Below are positions 47,800 to 55,807 of a stretch of DNA of 64,000 bases, piece after piece. Every line of letters begins with the position of its first letter. Positions within the stretch are counted from its first letter, which is position 1. The translations under genes and the position numbers were made by a program. Under the pieces are notes generated by a model that saw nothing but the letters and a program-made list of their open reading frames with translations, had not been told where the DNA came from and searched no databases. The stretch is from JBOZRQ01 sp050789255 (GTDB lineage: Bacteria; Bacillota; Sulfobacillia; Symbiobacteriales; Symbiobacteriaceae), in NCBI GenBank assembly GCA_050789255.1, contig JBOZRQ010000020.1, positions 1 to 64,000 on the forward strand, written 5' to 3'.

Positions 47800-47830
47800 T
47801 TGTTGGGCACCTCCCTTCCAACATGACAAA

Positions 47831-47857
47831 GGGCGCCCTCCTAATCGAAGGGCGCCC
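47831..47857 (-). terminator. GGGCGCCC double-palindrome hairpin
   Basis: GGGCGCCC at 47831-47838 and 47850-47857; on the minus strand TTTGTCATG follows, exactly as at 34671. It lies directly after the tape measure stop. Confidence 0.65.
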
Positions 47858-47863
47858 CGGCAA

Positions 47864-50800
47864 TTACAGCTTCCTGCGGATTGTGCCTCCGGTCATACCT
47901 CGGCGAACGGCATCCAAAACACCGTCGTTGACCGCCGGGCCGACAGCCTTGCCGATCTGCTCCGGTGTGGCGGTGGTGGCGCCTTCTAGGACAACCGTCA
48001 CACTGCCAACCGAGGCAGTGACGTTGCCGCCGCCGGCCCCAAGCCCGGCGGGTATCGTCGGGATCGTCGGAGGAGTGAGAATGGGCAGGCCGGGTCCAAT
48101 TACGTCCTGCAGGGTAGGCGTGGTCGGTTTCGATGCCAGGGGGCCGCCGGCTGGGATTGGTGTAGTGGTGCTGGTGGTCGTTGTGGTGGTGCTCGTCGTT
48201 GTGCCGCTCGGAACGGTAATCCCGTTCAGGATCGACTGCACCGAAGAAGCGTAGGTCGCCCACGGCCCCAGGGCCTTGGTGAGCTCTGTACCCAGGGCTG
48301 TAGCCATGCCCTTGACCTTATCGGTCTGGGCAGTGGTGAGGTTGTCGAACCCGGTCTCCAGTATCTCCTTGGCCGTGGTGAAGTGCTTGGTAAGCGCCTC
48401 CTGCTTGGCCCTGTGATCATCCCGGAGGGCTTCCAGGCCTTGCCGCATGGTGGCGATCTCGTCCTGCAACCGCTCCTTGTGGAGTGCCTGCTGGTGATCT
48501 CGCTCGGCCTCGGCCAGGGCCTTCTGGGCGTCGTCCATGCCACGGATGCGCCACTCGAAGGTCCCATCGGACCGTAGGACCTTATCTCGCTCTCCCTCTC
48601 GATTGAGCCGATCGATCTCGTTGCGGGCGTCCTGGATCTTTCGGAGCCGGTCCTCGGCGGCAATCTGGCGCTCGTAGAGCTGCAGTTCCCGCTCCTTGGC
48701 CTTGATGGCTGCCTCTGCGGCATCCTCCTCGGCTTTGTGGCGGGTCTTCATCTTTTCGAGCTGATCCTTCTCGGCCTTCTCCAGAGCCCGGACAGCTTCT
48801 CGTTGGGCCTTCTGGATGTCCTCCTGGACCTCGCGCTCGAGCTTTGTGCGGGCTTCCTTGGCGTTCCGCTCTACCGCTACCCTCGCCTCAGTGGCAATCC
48901 GGTGGGCGTCCACGTCCTGGGAGTACAGCGTCTTCTTGACGTCGTTGAGCTCTCGCTCTACCTGTCCCCGCTGTTCGTCGGTCAAGGTGGTGTCCTTGAG
49001 GAGTTCCTCCAGGGCTGCCTTCCTGGCCTCTAGGGCGGGCTTCACGGCGTTCAGGATGCGGAGCTTGATGGACTCGATCACCTTGGGGTCGGCCTGGTCG
49101 CCCTTGCCCTCCTCGGTGATGAGCTGCTTCTCCATGTCGGCTAGGCTGCCGGCGGCCAACACCTGGGCGTTCTCGAATGCCTTGCCGATGGCAGCGAACT
49201 TGTCCTCGAACCGGGCCGACTGGATCTCCTTGTCGAGCCGGTGGATGCGGTCCAGGATATCCCCGACCTGACCGGAGCCTTCGGTACCGGGGAGAGTTGC
49301 GGCAATCGGGAGGATGGCGGCCAGGGCTGCCCGCTCCATGCCCGGTGTGAAGTTCTCACCGAACAGCTTCTTCTGCTGCTCAATCTCATCCATGGCCGCC
49401 TTGACCTTCTGCCGGATCTCCTCCGGTTCGATGCCGGCCAGGCGAATGTCAATGGCCGCTGCGGCGTCGGGGTTGGCCTTCAGGTAGTCGGCGAACTGGG
49501 TCTGGATGTCCTGCAGGCGCTTACGAATAACGCCCAGATCCATGGGTTCCCCCTTGGCCTGGGCGAGTTGTTCGTCGTTCTGCAGTTTCTGCATGGCGGC
49601 TGTGAATTCAGCCTGGGCCCGCTCACGGACTAGATTGGACTCCGTGCGTTGCAGGTCTCGCTTCTTCTCCAGCTTCTCCAGTTCGGCCCCGTGGTTCTTC
49701 AGTATCTCTCGGACCTTGTCCAGGGTGCGTTTCAGGTTTTCAGGAGTTTGTTCGAGGGCCTGGAGATCTTGAAGGTCTTCCATGGCCGCCTTGAGGGCAG
49801 TCGACATCTCGGACTTGCGGCCATTTGTTGACGACGTTGTGGTCGTGGACGGAGGTGGCTTGAGAAGCTTGGTCGTGTCCTCGGGCTCGTTGATGGCATC
49901 CAGTAATGCCTGATCCCTCTCGACCTGTGCTTCGAGCCTAGCGATTACAGCGTCCTGTGCGGATGTGGCCAGTAGAATGCGGTCCTCCATCTCACCGACC
50001 ATTTCGCGGCGCTTTTTCTCCGCCTCATCCGCGCCGAAACGTAGTGTATAGTGTGAGACCGCTGTTGCGATGACTGTCTCTTCTGCAGAGCGGATCTCGT
50101 CGGCAATCGCTTGGCGTTCCTTGCGGGCCTCGGCGAGATCTTTTTGAGCCGTTGAGATGGCCTGCTTCAGTTCTACCGACTTCGCCCGGGTAACAGCGTC
50201 CCGGTATTTGTTCCACTTTTCCGTGGCACCGTCCAGTAACTGCCCCTCTTCGTTGAACCAGTTCCGCATCTGAGGTTGCAGTTCGAACAACTTCTCCAGG
50301 ACGCCCTTTAATCGTTCGGAAGCCAGTTGTTTCTGGTCTGTGCTGGCCGTATTGTCGTCCAGCACCTGCCGTAGTCCTTCGTACTCTCGCATCAGCTGGA
50401 CCGTGGAGTCTCGGGTCTCACGCTGCTGCCTCTCGATGCCGGCTGTGGCGAGAACCAGACCTCCAACCGCGCCAACGGCGGCCGTGATGGCGGTCACCAG
50501 TAGTCCAATCGGACCCATGGCCGTTCGCAGAGCGAGGAAGGCGGCTGCTAACCCTGCAACGGCTGTCGTGGTCGTCAGAGCACCACCGGCGATGGCTGTC
50601 AGGCTCATAACCACCGATGGGTTGTCCTCGGCGTATTGTCGTGTTGCCTGAACAAGTGGTGTAAGCATCTCCAGCAGAACCTTGTAAGCAGGTGCCAGGG
50701 CGCTTCCCACCGCTTGGCTGGTCCTTGTCGTTTCCTGAGCGAGGGACGCCTGCTTTCCGCTGAGAGCATCGGTCATCTCGCTTGCCTGCCCGATGAAAGG

Positions 50801-51415
50801 CGCTGACATTTCGACAATGGCGGAGTACTTCGCCTGAGCACGCTCCGCCTTCGACATCTCGTCGGCGTTCTTGCCCATGATCTCCGAACCACGAGCGACG
50901 ATGGCTGAGAAGTTCTCGGTGAGGCCGGAGGCGTCGCCGAGTTCGGACTGTTCGGTCTTGAAGGCCTGGGCGAGGTTCAGGAGTCGTTGCTCTAGCGGAA
51001 TGGAGGCATTTCCGAGCAGGATCGCCCGCTCCTTGAAGACCTCAATCAGGTTCGCCGCCTTATCGGCACCCAGTCCAGATGAGATCAGGCTCGCGAGGGC
51101 GCCGGAGGTTGCCGAGAGGCCGAAGAACTCGTCCTGGAGCTCCCGTGCCTTCACTGCCAACGTCCCTGTGGTTCCAAGAAAGCCCCGCTCTACAGCGTCC
51201 AGGCTCTTGATGTTCCGCTCCATCTCAGCGAAGGACTGGAGTGACGTGTTCGCCAGCAACCCCACGGCGGCGGAAGCGATGCCGGCGCCTGTGGCTACTT
51301 GCCGCAGACTGTCCTCGGCCTTGGCGGCCAGTTTTTCAATGCGACCCTCGACACTTTGGATCCCAGGTTGCGTCTTGTCGGTTGCGGTAATGACTATCCG
51401 TACCTGGTCTGCCAA
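47864..51415 (-). CDS. Tail tape measure protein
   Basis: About 1183 residues from TTG 51415 (GAGGGGGTGAGCGG upstream), beginning ADQVRIVITATDKTQPGIQS. Typical order: N-terminal helical region with glycine-rich segments, TP901-type SGLGADKAANLIEVFK, hydrophobic membrane-like segments (~265-340), then very long coiled coils up to ~1050 and a proline/threonine-rich end. Its length sets tail length; at ~1.5 Å per residue it would suit a tail of roughly 170-180 nm. Largest protein of the tail operon after the host-recognition protein. Confidence 0.9.
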   Translation of the reverse strand: MADQVRIVITATDKTQPGIQSVEGRIEKLAAKAEDSLRQVATGAGIASAAVGLLANTSLQSFAEMERNIKSLDAVERGFLGTTGTLAVKARELQDEFFGLSATSGALASLISSGLGADKAANLIEVFKERAILLGNASIPLEQRLLNLAQAFKTEQSELGDASGLTENFSAIVARGSEIMGKNADEMSKAERAQAKYSAIVEMSAPFIGQASEMTDALSGKQASLAQETTRTSQAVGSALAPAYKVLLEMLTPLVQATRQYAEDNPSVVMSLTAIAGGALTTTTAVAGLAAAFLALRTAMGPIGLLVTAITAAVGAVGGLVLATAGIERQQRETRDSTVQLMREYEGLRQVLDDNTASTDQKQLASERLKGVLEKLFELQPQMRNWFNEEGQLLDGATEKWNKYRDAVTRAKSVELKQAISTAQKDLAEARKERQAIADEIRSAEETVIATAVSHYTLRFGADEAEKKRREMVGEMEDRILLATSAQDAVIARLEAQVERDQALLDAINEPEDTTKLLKPPPSTTTTSSTNGRKSEMSTALKAAMEDLQDLQALEQTPENLKRTLDKVREILKNHGAELEKLEKKRDLQRTESNLVRERAQAEFTAAMQKLQNDEQLAQAKGEPMDLGVIRKRLQDIQTQFADYLKANPDAAAAIDIRLAGIEPEEIRQKVKAAMDEIEQQKKLFGENFTPGMERAALAAILPIAATLPGTEGSGQVGDILDRIHRLDKEIQSARFEDKFAAIGKAFENAQVLAAGSLADMEKQLITEEGKGDQADPKVIESIKLRILNAVKPALEARKAALEELLKDTTLTDEQRGQVERELNDVKKTLYSQDVDAHRIATEARVAVERNAKEARTKLEREVQEDIQKAQREAVRALEKAEKDQLEKMKTRHKAEEDAAEAAIKAKERELQLYERQIAAEDRLRKIQDARNEIDRLNREGERDKVLRSDGTFEWRIRGMDDAQKALAEAERDHQQALHKERLQDEIATMRQGLEALRDDHRAKQEALTKHFTTAKEILETGFDNLTTAQTDKVKGMATALGTELTKALGPWATYASSVQSILNGITVPSGTTTSTTTTTTSTTTPIPAGGPLASKPTTPTLQDVIGPGLPILTPPTIPTIPAGLGAGGGNVTASVGSVTVVLEGATTATPEQIGKAVGPAVNDGVLDAVRRGMTGGTIRRKL

Positions 51416-51444
51416 CCGCTCACCCCCTCGATGCCAGAAGAAAA

Positions 51445-51464
51445 GGCGCCTTGTGAAGGGCGCC
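51445..51464 (-). terminator. GGCGCC hairpin terminator
   Basis: GGCGCC (51445-51450) pairs with GGCGCC (51459-51464); the minus strand continues TTTTCTTCTGG. It stands between the tail chaperones and the tape measure and would reduce tape measure expression. Confidence 0.68.
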
Positions 51465-51470
51465 ATAGTG

Positions 51471-51500
51471 TTGAACCTTTCGGACGGTTTGAACTATCAT
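51471..51500 (+). promoter_or_regulatory. Promoter for a plus-strand moron gene
   Basis: TTGAAC (51471-51476), 18-base spacer, TATCAT (51495-51500), directly ahead of the small membrane gene at 51519 and opposite to the tail operon. Confidence 0.5.
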
Positions 51501-51518
51501 TAGGGCTGAGGTGATACT

Positions 51519-51947
51519 ATGGAACAGTTGAACCTGTCAGCAGCTGACCAGTGGCGCAAGGAGCGGCAGCGTCCTCTGGACACCAGTTACATCCCTGAAC
51601 CAACAGCCGCTCCGGCCGATCTGGAAACAATCGCCCGAACCCTGGAAGTCATCAACCGTCGCAGTGTCAGGACTCGCACCGGACTCGCCATGGTCATCGG
51701 AGCCACGTACCCGGGCGCCGGCGTGCTGTTCATGGGCTCGTACATCGCAGCGTTCATCTATGCCTTGGCCTTTGCAGTCTGCGCTTACATGTCCATCGGC
51801 ATGGACACTAAGCTGGGAGTGACCATGTCGTGGGGCTGGTTGTCGGCCGCGTTTGCGATCTGGGTTGTGTCGTTTGTACATACGGCTGTTCTGGCAGCGT
51901 CGGAGGAGCAGTTACAGGTCGTTAATGTGCGGGGCTCCACCAACTGA
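51519..51947 (+). CDS. Membrane protein on the opposite strand of the tail operon (moron)
   Basis: 142 residues, GAGGTGAT before the ATG. A soluble N-terminal half is followed by three or four hydrophobic segments (~60-80, ~83-100, ~108-125; e.g. GVLFMGSYIAAFIYALAF, WGWLSAAFAIWVVSFVHTA). Plus-strand, with its own promoter, inside a leftward structural operon and converging on the chaperone gene (36 base overlap). Prophage genes placed this way are often lysogen-expressed. Function unknown. Confidence 0.7.
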   Translation: MEQLNLSAADQWRKERQRPLDTSYIPEPTAAPADLETIARTLEVINRRSVRTRTGLAMVIGATYPGAGVLFMGSYIAAFIYALAFAVCAYMSIGMDTKLGVTMSWGWLSAAFAIWVVSFVHTAVLAASEEQLQVVNVRGSTN

Positions 51948-52124
51948 CTTTGTTCCGGTCGTCCCGCCCTCTTCTCCGTCCGGGTCTACCCCGTGCTCAG
52001 CCAACCACGTGGACATCAACCAATCAAACCGACGAAAGTCCATCTCGAACAGGAACTCGTCGTCGGAGATGCCCCGCAACCGACAGATCCCCCAAGCCCG
52101 CCCCCAGTCCCAGGGCTCACTTAC
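51912..52124 (-). CDS. Tail assembly chaperone extension, read by -1 frameshift
   Basis: A 70-residue open frame in the -1 frame directly following the shorter chaperone. It begins VSEPWDWGRAWGICRLRG and continues ISDDEFLFEMDFRRFDWLMS, a composition and motif type (WDWGxAxG, FRRFDWL) seen in gpGT-type extensions of siphovirus tail chaperones. It has no start codon near its beginning. Fused with the upstream frame, the product would be 223 residues. The frame ends at TAA 51912. Confidence 0.75.
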   Translation of the reverse strand, partial: VSEPWDWGRAWGICRLRGISDDEFLFEMDFRRFDWLMSTWLAEHGVDPDGEEGGTTGTKSVGGAPHINDL

Positions 52125-52582
52125 TTTTCGTTTGGAGCGGGATTGGGAGGGTTTTTGGTCGGTGACATGTTGATCACGGCCTTCGTGATCACCTCCAGGT
52201 ACTCATGGAGGCGCCCCGGTTCGAGCTGGTCCTCGACGAACGGGATGGTCAAGCGGCTGGTGCCCTCGCCGTTCTGCCTGGCCTCCTGGAGCACCCCAGC
52301 CCAGAGGACTTTGGCGATGTCGTCCATGATCGGGCCCTGGTTCTCCAAGGCCTTGGCCGCAATCTCCACCTCGGCCTTGTTCAGACCCGGGATGGACTCC
52401 ATGACCTCCAGGACCTGAGTGGAGTTTGTGAGCCGATAGAGAGCGGACCACACGGCCAGGAACGAACCGTAGATGCCCTCAAGGTGCTTCCAGGCGAACC
52501 ACTTCAGGATAACCTTCCGGGGCTTGTCCAAGGTCACTATGGGGGCATCGGGGAACACGACGTTCAGGCCAACCTCTGGCAT
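52121..52582 (-). CDS. Tail assembly chaperone (gpG-like)
   Basis: 153 residues with AAAGGAGGCAGCGTC upstream. Helical protein between the tail tube gene and the tape measure gene, the standard position of the tail chaperone gpG. PRKVILKWFAWKHLEGIYGS and SLYRLTNSTQ-like segments are helical and the C-terminus is a short PNPAPNEK tail. Its last codons hold the probable slippery site (52124-52130), producing the longer chaperone. Confidence 0.78.
   Translation of the reverse strand: MPEVGLNVVFPDAPIVTLDKPRKVILKWFAWKHLEGIYGSFLAVWSALYRLTNSTQVLEVMESIPGLNKAEVEIAAKALENQGPIMDDIAKVLWAGVLQEARQNGEGTSRLTIPFVEDQLEPGRLHEYLEVITKAVINMSPTKNPPNPAPNEK
52124..52130 (-). other. Probable -1 ribosomal frameshift site
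   Basis: Minus strand CGAAAAG, read C-GAA-AAG followed by the TAA stop. A slip by one base at the AAG/AAA re-reading keeps the 70-codon extension in frame. It is the equivalent of the lambda GGGAAAG site in tail gene G, though the upstream pair is less ideal. A possible pseudoknot or stem downstream was not modelled. Confidence 0.6.
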
Positions 52583-52640
52583 GACGCTGCCTCCTTTGGG
52601 ATAGGGTCAATCAATCACCCGCCGAAGCGGTCAAACTTGC

Positions 52641-52668
52641 AGGGCGCTCCCGTCACGGGGAGCGCCCT
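52641..52668. terminator. Hairpin after the tail tube gene
   Basis: AGGGCGCTCCC pairs with GGGGAGCGCCCT around a short loop. No U tract on the minus strand, so it may be an RNA processing or stability element rather than a full terminator. Confidence 0.5.
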
Positions 52669-52676
52669 TGACGTTT

Positions 52677-53237
52677 CTAGGTGAGCGCGGTCTTGGTCTC
52701 TTCGAGGATCTTGGAGACCAGTTTGTTGTTGGACCTGGCCCGCACGGCGGTGAATCCGTACTCCGTGATTACAAAGTCACCGCTCCGGGTCGTGGTCGGC
52801 CCGGTGGTTACCTTGGCCTTCCAGACGGTAAGACGGTCGCCGGCCGCTACGCCGTCGATACCTTCGACCCACGCAGCGCGCCCTTCAACCTTGAAATACG
52901 CAGCCATGGAGCTGCCAAGGATGTCGAGAGTCGTGACCTGGTTCGGGGTGGTTCCGGTCTGCGTTACCGTTCCCCCCAGAACATTGGCATCGAGGTCAAG
53001 GGCAACGGCCCGGAAACGGATGGTGCCGGTGGCGTGCGTGACCTTAGAGTAGACCGCATCGACCACCGCATCACCTTCGAGCGTGGCCGTCTTCATCTGA
53101 AGCTGGAAATTGAGCTCCACCGCGTTCGGCACATCGACCGACGCACTGTAGGTGGGCGCCGTGGTGGTGTCAGCGGTCAGAAGCGCAATCTTTGCGTCAT
53201 CCAGTTCAATGGATACCGCTTGCTTCGCAGCAGGCAT
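52677..53237 (-). CDS. Major tail (tube) protein
   Basis: 186 residues. Beta-rich with VPNAVELNFQLQMKTATLEG, HATGTIRFRAVALDLDANV and a C-terminal GFTAVRARSNNKLVSK, as in phage tail tube proteins. Placed between the tail terminator genes and the chaperones. Starts in a TGATG overlap with the preceding gene. Confidence 0.82.
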   Translation of the reverse strand: MPAAKQAVSIELDDAKIALLTADTTTAPTYSASVDVPNAVELNFQLQMKTATLEGDAVVDAVYSKVTHATGTIRFRAVALDLDANVLGGTVTQTGTTPNQVTTLDILGSSMAAYFKVEGRAAWVEGIDGVAAGDRLTVWKAKVTTGPTTTRSGDFVITEYGFTAVRARSNNKLVSKILEETKTALT

Positions 53238-53437
53238 CAGGCGTCATCCCCCTTTCGTTTCCCCTTGGCCAGCGTAACCTCCGGCCCCAAAATGCGAAGA
53301 AGTTCCCCGGACGACTCCGTGGGAACCTCAAAGCACCCGTCTTCACCAACAGAAAAGACCGCCGTTTCCCCGAGAGGAATAGGCGGTCCCGTGACGGTGA
53401 TCTCACCGCCCCTTTGGGTCCTGTGATGCAGTTTCAA
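53237..53437 (-). CDS. Small tail-module protein
   Basis: 66 residues from TTG 53437 (GAGGAGG 6 bases upstream). Beta-rich (GGEITVTGPPIPLGETAVFS, GEDGCFEVPTESSGELL) and ends overlapping the tail tube start. No family recognised. Confidence 0.6.
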   Translation of the reverse strand: MKLHHRTQRGGEITVTGPPIPLGETAVFSVGEDGCFEVPTESSGELLRILGPEVTLAKGKRKGDDA

Positions 53438-53448
53438 GACGTTCCTCC

Positions 53449-53907
53449 TCACCAGCGGGGACAGTCGGCTTCCAACGTGATGATGAGCATCTGGTACACC
53501 GCGGCGTTGGCGCCCTGGCCTTGGAACATGTTTGCATCTCCGGCCGTAACCCGGGAACGCAAGCAGAGCCCGCCGAAGCGATGGTTCTCCTGAAGGGCTT
53601 CAACTGTCCTCGCTACCAGGTCGTCAAATCGGGCCTGGCTATCCTCCTCGTTAGATCCCACAAGGGAGTACAGTTCGAGTTGGAAGCGATGTGTCGTCGA
53701 AACCAGGTCGGACCCGGACGATCTCTCCGGTTGCGGTGAGTTAAAGCCATCCCAGAAGATCATGAACGACGGACACGGGCCAATCGCCCTTCGCCAGAAA
53801 GGTGTCGTGGTGACATACAGGGGGCTGCCGTTTTCGGCCTTGATCTCCTTCACGGTGTTGGAGATGGCCGCCCTCAATCTGCTGACACGATCAATCGCCA
53901 CTCGCAT
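53449..53907 (-). CDS. Tail terminator-like protein
   Basis: 152 residues from ATG 53907. MRVAIDRVSRLRAAISNTVK, then RFQLELYSLVGSNEEDSQAR and DLVARTVEALQEN, then a C-terminal strand pair, match the size and layout of lambda gpU-type tail completion proteins. It sits between the gp10-like protein and the tube protein, the usual place. Confidence 0.68.
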   Translation of the reverse strand: MRVAIDRVSRLRAAISNTVKEIKAENGSPLYVTTTPFWRRAIGPCPSFMIFWDGFNSPQPERSSGSDLVSTTHRFQLELYSLVGSNEEDSQARFDDLVARTVEALQENHRFGGLCLRSRVTAGDANMFQGQGANAAVYQMLIITLEADCPRW

Positions 53908-54475
53908 CACCCGCCTCAAACACCCGCTCAACCGCCCGGAATCCGTGACGGTCCAGGGCCGCCTCAACCCTGGGCAGGCTGCGTTTGGTTCCCTTGTAGA
54001 AGAACCAAGTCGGCTTGATGGTTACAGAGCGCACCTTGGCGAACTTCTGGGCGATCGTCTCCATACGGGGGCTCTTCAGTTCCTTCCAGTCCCCGCTCCT
54101 CTGTTGGACGTGGGTAATCAGTACCCGTTCGCCCACTGGAATGAGGAGGAACTCCCCCTTCTTGGGGGTGATGGTTGCGCCCCGTTCTTGAACGGGTGCG
54201 TAGAATCCAGGTCCACGGCCGCGCGTGCCGACCTGAACGATGCCCCTGACGGTGCCCCGGTCTCGGTTCGTGTAGACCATCGCCTTGGTGGTTCGCATCA
54301 TGGCGCCGCTCTCGACGAGGCCTTCCGACTGGATTGACACCCGTACAGAATCTCGGACGAATGCGACTTCCTGCATGCCCTCAGTCAGCTCTTCGGCCAC
54401 GATCTCAGGGGCTCTCGCCATGGCGGCTTTGAGTTGGTCGGACATCTCCATTCTGGCCCGGAGGTCCACCGGCAT
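53891..54475 (-). CDS. HK97 gp10-like head-tail/minor structural protein
   Basis: 194 residues from ATG 54475, overlapping the stop of the connector gene (TAATG), with GGGGGG upstream. Helical N-terminus (SDQLKAAMARAPEIVAEELT) then a beta body with PGFYAPVQERGATITPKKGE. The layout is that of HK97-gp10-like joining proteins. Confidence 0.72.
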   Translation of the reverse strand: MPVDLRARMEMSDQLKAAMARAPEIVAEELTEGMQEVAFVRDSVRVSIQSEGLVESGAMMRTTKAMVYTNRDRGTVRGIVQVGTRGRGPGFYAPVQERGATITPKKGEFLLIPVGERVLITHVQQRSGDWKELKSPRMETIAQKFAKVRSVTIKPTWFFYKGTKRSLPRVEAALDRHGFRAVERVFEAGDASGD

Positions 54476-55056
54476 TAGGTAGCACCCCCCGTATGGAGGC
54501 GATACTTGTCCATGATCCACCGGCACTGCCTGGGGAAGGCGTCCGTCATCATGACCGAGCCGCCCTCGAACCGCTTGCCGAAGTTGTCCGGACCCAGGGC
54601 AAGGTAGAATCGCGTAGCGATAATGGCGCACATCTTGAGGAGTTTCGGTACGTCATCCACCGTTTCGGCCACACCAGCTTCGTAGGAGATCGTCACCGCC
54701 TGCGGCTTCTCGGTGAATTTGGCAAACGCTTCCCCCTGCACGCGAGCTACGTACCCTTCCGCGGTGTACACCTTGTAATCCGTGTCGAGTGTTAGTGGGG
54801 TGCCATCCTCGACCACGGACGAAACGGAGAAGTACCCCGGATTTTGGTGAGCGAGAAGGATTCGGGTGCAACCGCCGTCTGACACCTTAGTGAGATGCCT
54901 AGCGACTACCGGACGGCGCATGTACTGCTCCATGTCGGTACAAACAGCGTCAATCACCAGTTCGATGTTGGTGTTTTCGGACACGTCAGTGATGCTTCCG
55001 CCGGGGTCTTTCCAAGCTTTGACCTCATCGATGGTGATGAACGGCGTTGCCGACAC
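54475..55056 (-). CDS. Head-tail connector (gp6-like)
   Basis: 193 residues from GTG 55056. FITIDEVKAWKDPGGSITDV, then ENTNIELVIDAVCTDMEQYM and RRPVV at the N-terminus, with AETVDDVPKLLKMCAIIATR in the C-terminal part, are typical of the phage gp6-like connector. It forms the ring below the portal. Confidence 0.85.
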   Translation of the reverse strand: MSATPFITIDEVKAWKDPGGSITDVSENTNIELVIDAVCTDMEQYMRRPVVARHLTKVSDGGCTRILLAHQNPGYFSVSSVVEDGTPLTLDTDYKVYTAEGYVARVQGEAFAKFTEKPQAVTISYEAGVAETVDDVPKLLKMCAIIATRFYLALGPDNFGKRFEGGSVMMTDAFPRQCRWIMDKYRLHTGGAT

Positions 55057-55061
55057 TTAGA

Positions 55062-55307
55062 TCACCTCCGGTGCTTCTTCGCGGTCGTGTGCTCGGGTGT
55101 GGCAGCTGCGGCCGGAGTCCCCGCTTCCGCAGCGGGCGGCAGGTCCGTAGCCTCTCCGGTTGCTGTCGTGGGCGGGGAATCGACATACTCGGCGTACCCT
55201 CCGGCTACCAAATCGGTCGCCTCTTGCTCTGGCACCAGGACGGTGCCGTTGGGGCTGGCGGTGCCGTTCGGCCCCGCCATTGTGGTCTTCATCCTCACGC
55301 GGATCAT
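55062..55307 (-). CDS. Small head-module protein
   Basis: 81 residues, GAGGTGATT upstream. MIRVRMKTTMAGPNGTASPN, then VLVPEQEATDLVAGGYAEYV and an alanine/proline/threonine-rich tail. Common in HK97-type head modules, without a fixed function. Confidence 0.68.
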   Translation of the reverse strand: MIRVRMKTTMAGPNGTASPNGTVLVPEQEATDLVAGGYAEYVDSPPTTATGEATDLPPAAEAGTPAAAATPEHTTAKKHRR

Positions 55308-55328
55308 CCAATCACCTCACGGTCAGAT

Positions 55329-55360
55329 GGAAGGGGCCGAGTTATTACCCGGCCCCTTCC
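55329..55360 (-). terminator. Terminator after the decoration gene
   Basis: GGAAGGGGCC pairs with GGCCCCTTCC around a 12-base loop; the minus strand continues ATCTGACC. No long U tract. Confidence 0.6.
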
Positions 55361-55372
55361 TGCGCGGGGACG

Positions 55373-55762
55373 TTAGGGAGTGGGACCATTACGGGCGCCA
55401 CCCTGGATCACGGAGGCGCTGTAGACGCCACCGGTGGTAGCGCCGGCTACGGTCACGTCGACCCGGACGTACGCCTTGCGACCAAGGTAACCGACCTTGT
55501 ACACCTTATCATCATCGGCCGCGCCCACCACCGGGGCGGCACCCTGAAGATCGGAAGCAGCGACGGCGGTGTAGGTGGAGTTGTCGTCCGACTCCTTGAC
55601 ATCGAAGGTGTGGGTGCCGTCCGTAATGGTGCCAGTCTGGATCACGATCATGGTTCCGGGGAAGTTGGCACGATTGACACCGACGCCATTGGCGCTGGCC
55701 GTTCGGGCCGCGGGAGACAGGGTCCGAGCGACTCCGAGGGCGCTATACAAATCCATGGGCAT
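55373..55762 (-). CDS. Head decoration-like protein
   Basis: 129 residues, directly downstream of the capsid gene. Beta-rich with MIVIQTGTITDGTHTFDVKE, DKVYKVGYLGRKAYVRVDVT and GVYSASVIQGG. Size and place fit a decoration/stabilising protein; no family proven. Confidence 0.65.
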   Translation of the reverse strand: MPMDLYSALGVARTLSPAARTASANGVGVNRANFPGTMIVIQTGTITDGTHTFDVKESDDNSTYTAVAASDLQGAAPVVGAADDDKVYKVGYLGRKAYVRVDVTVAGATTGGVYSASVIQGGARNGPTP

Positions 55763-55807
55763 TGTGACTGGTCCCTCCCAAATTAGATCAGAATGGTGGA
55801 CGTGAGA

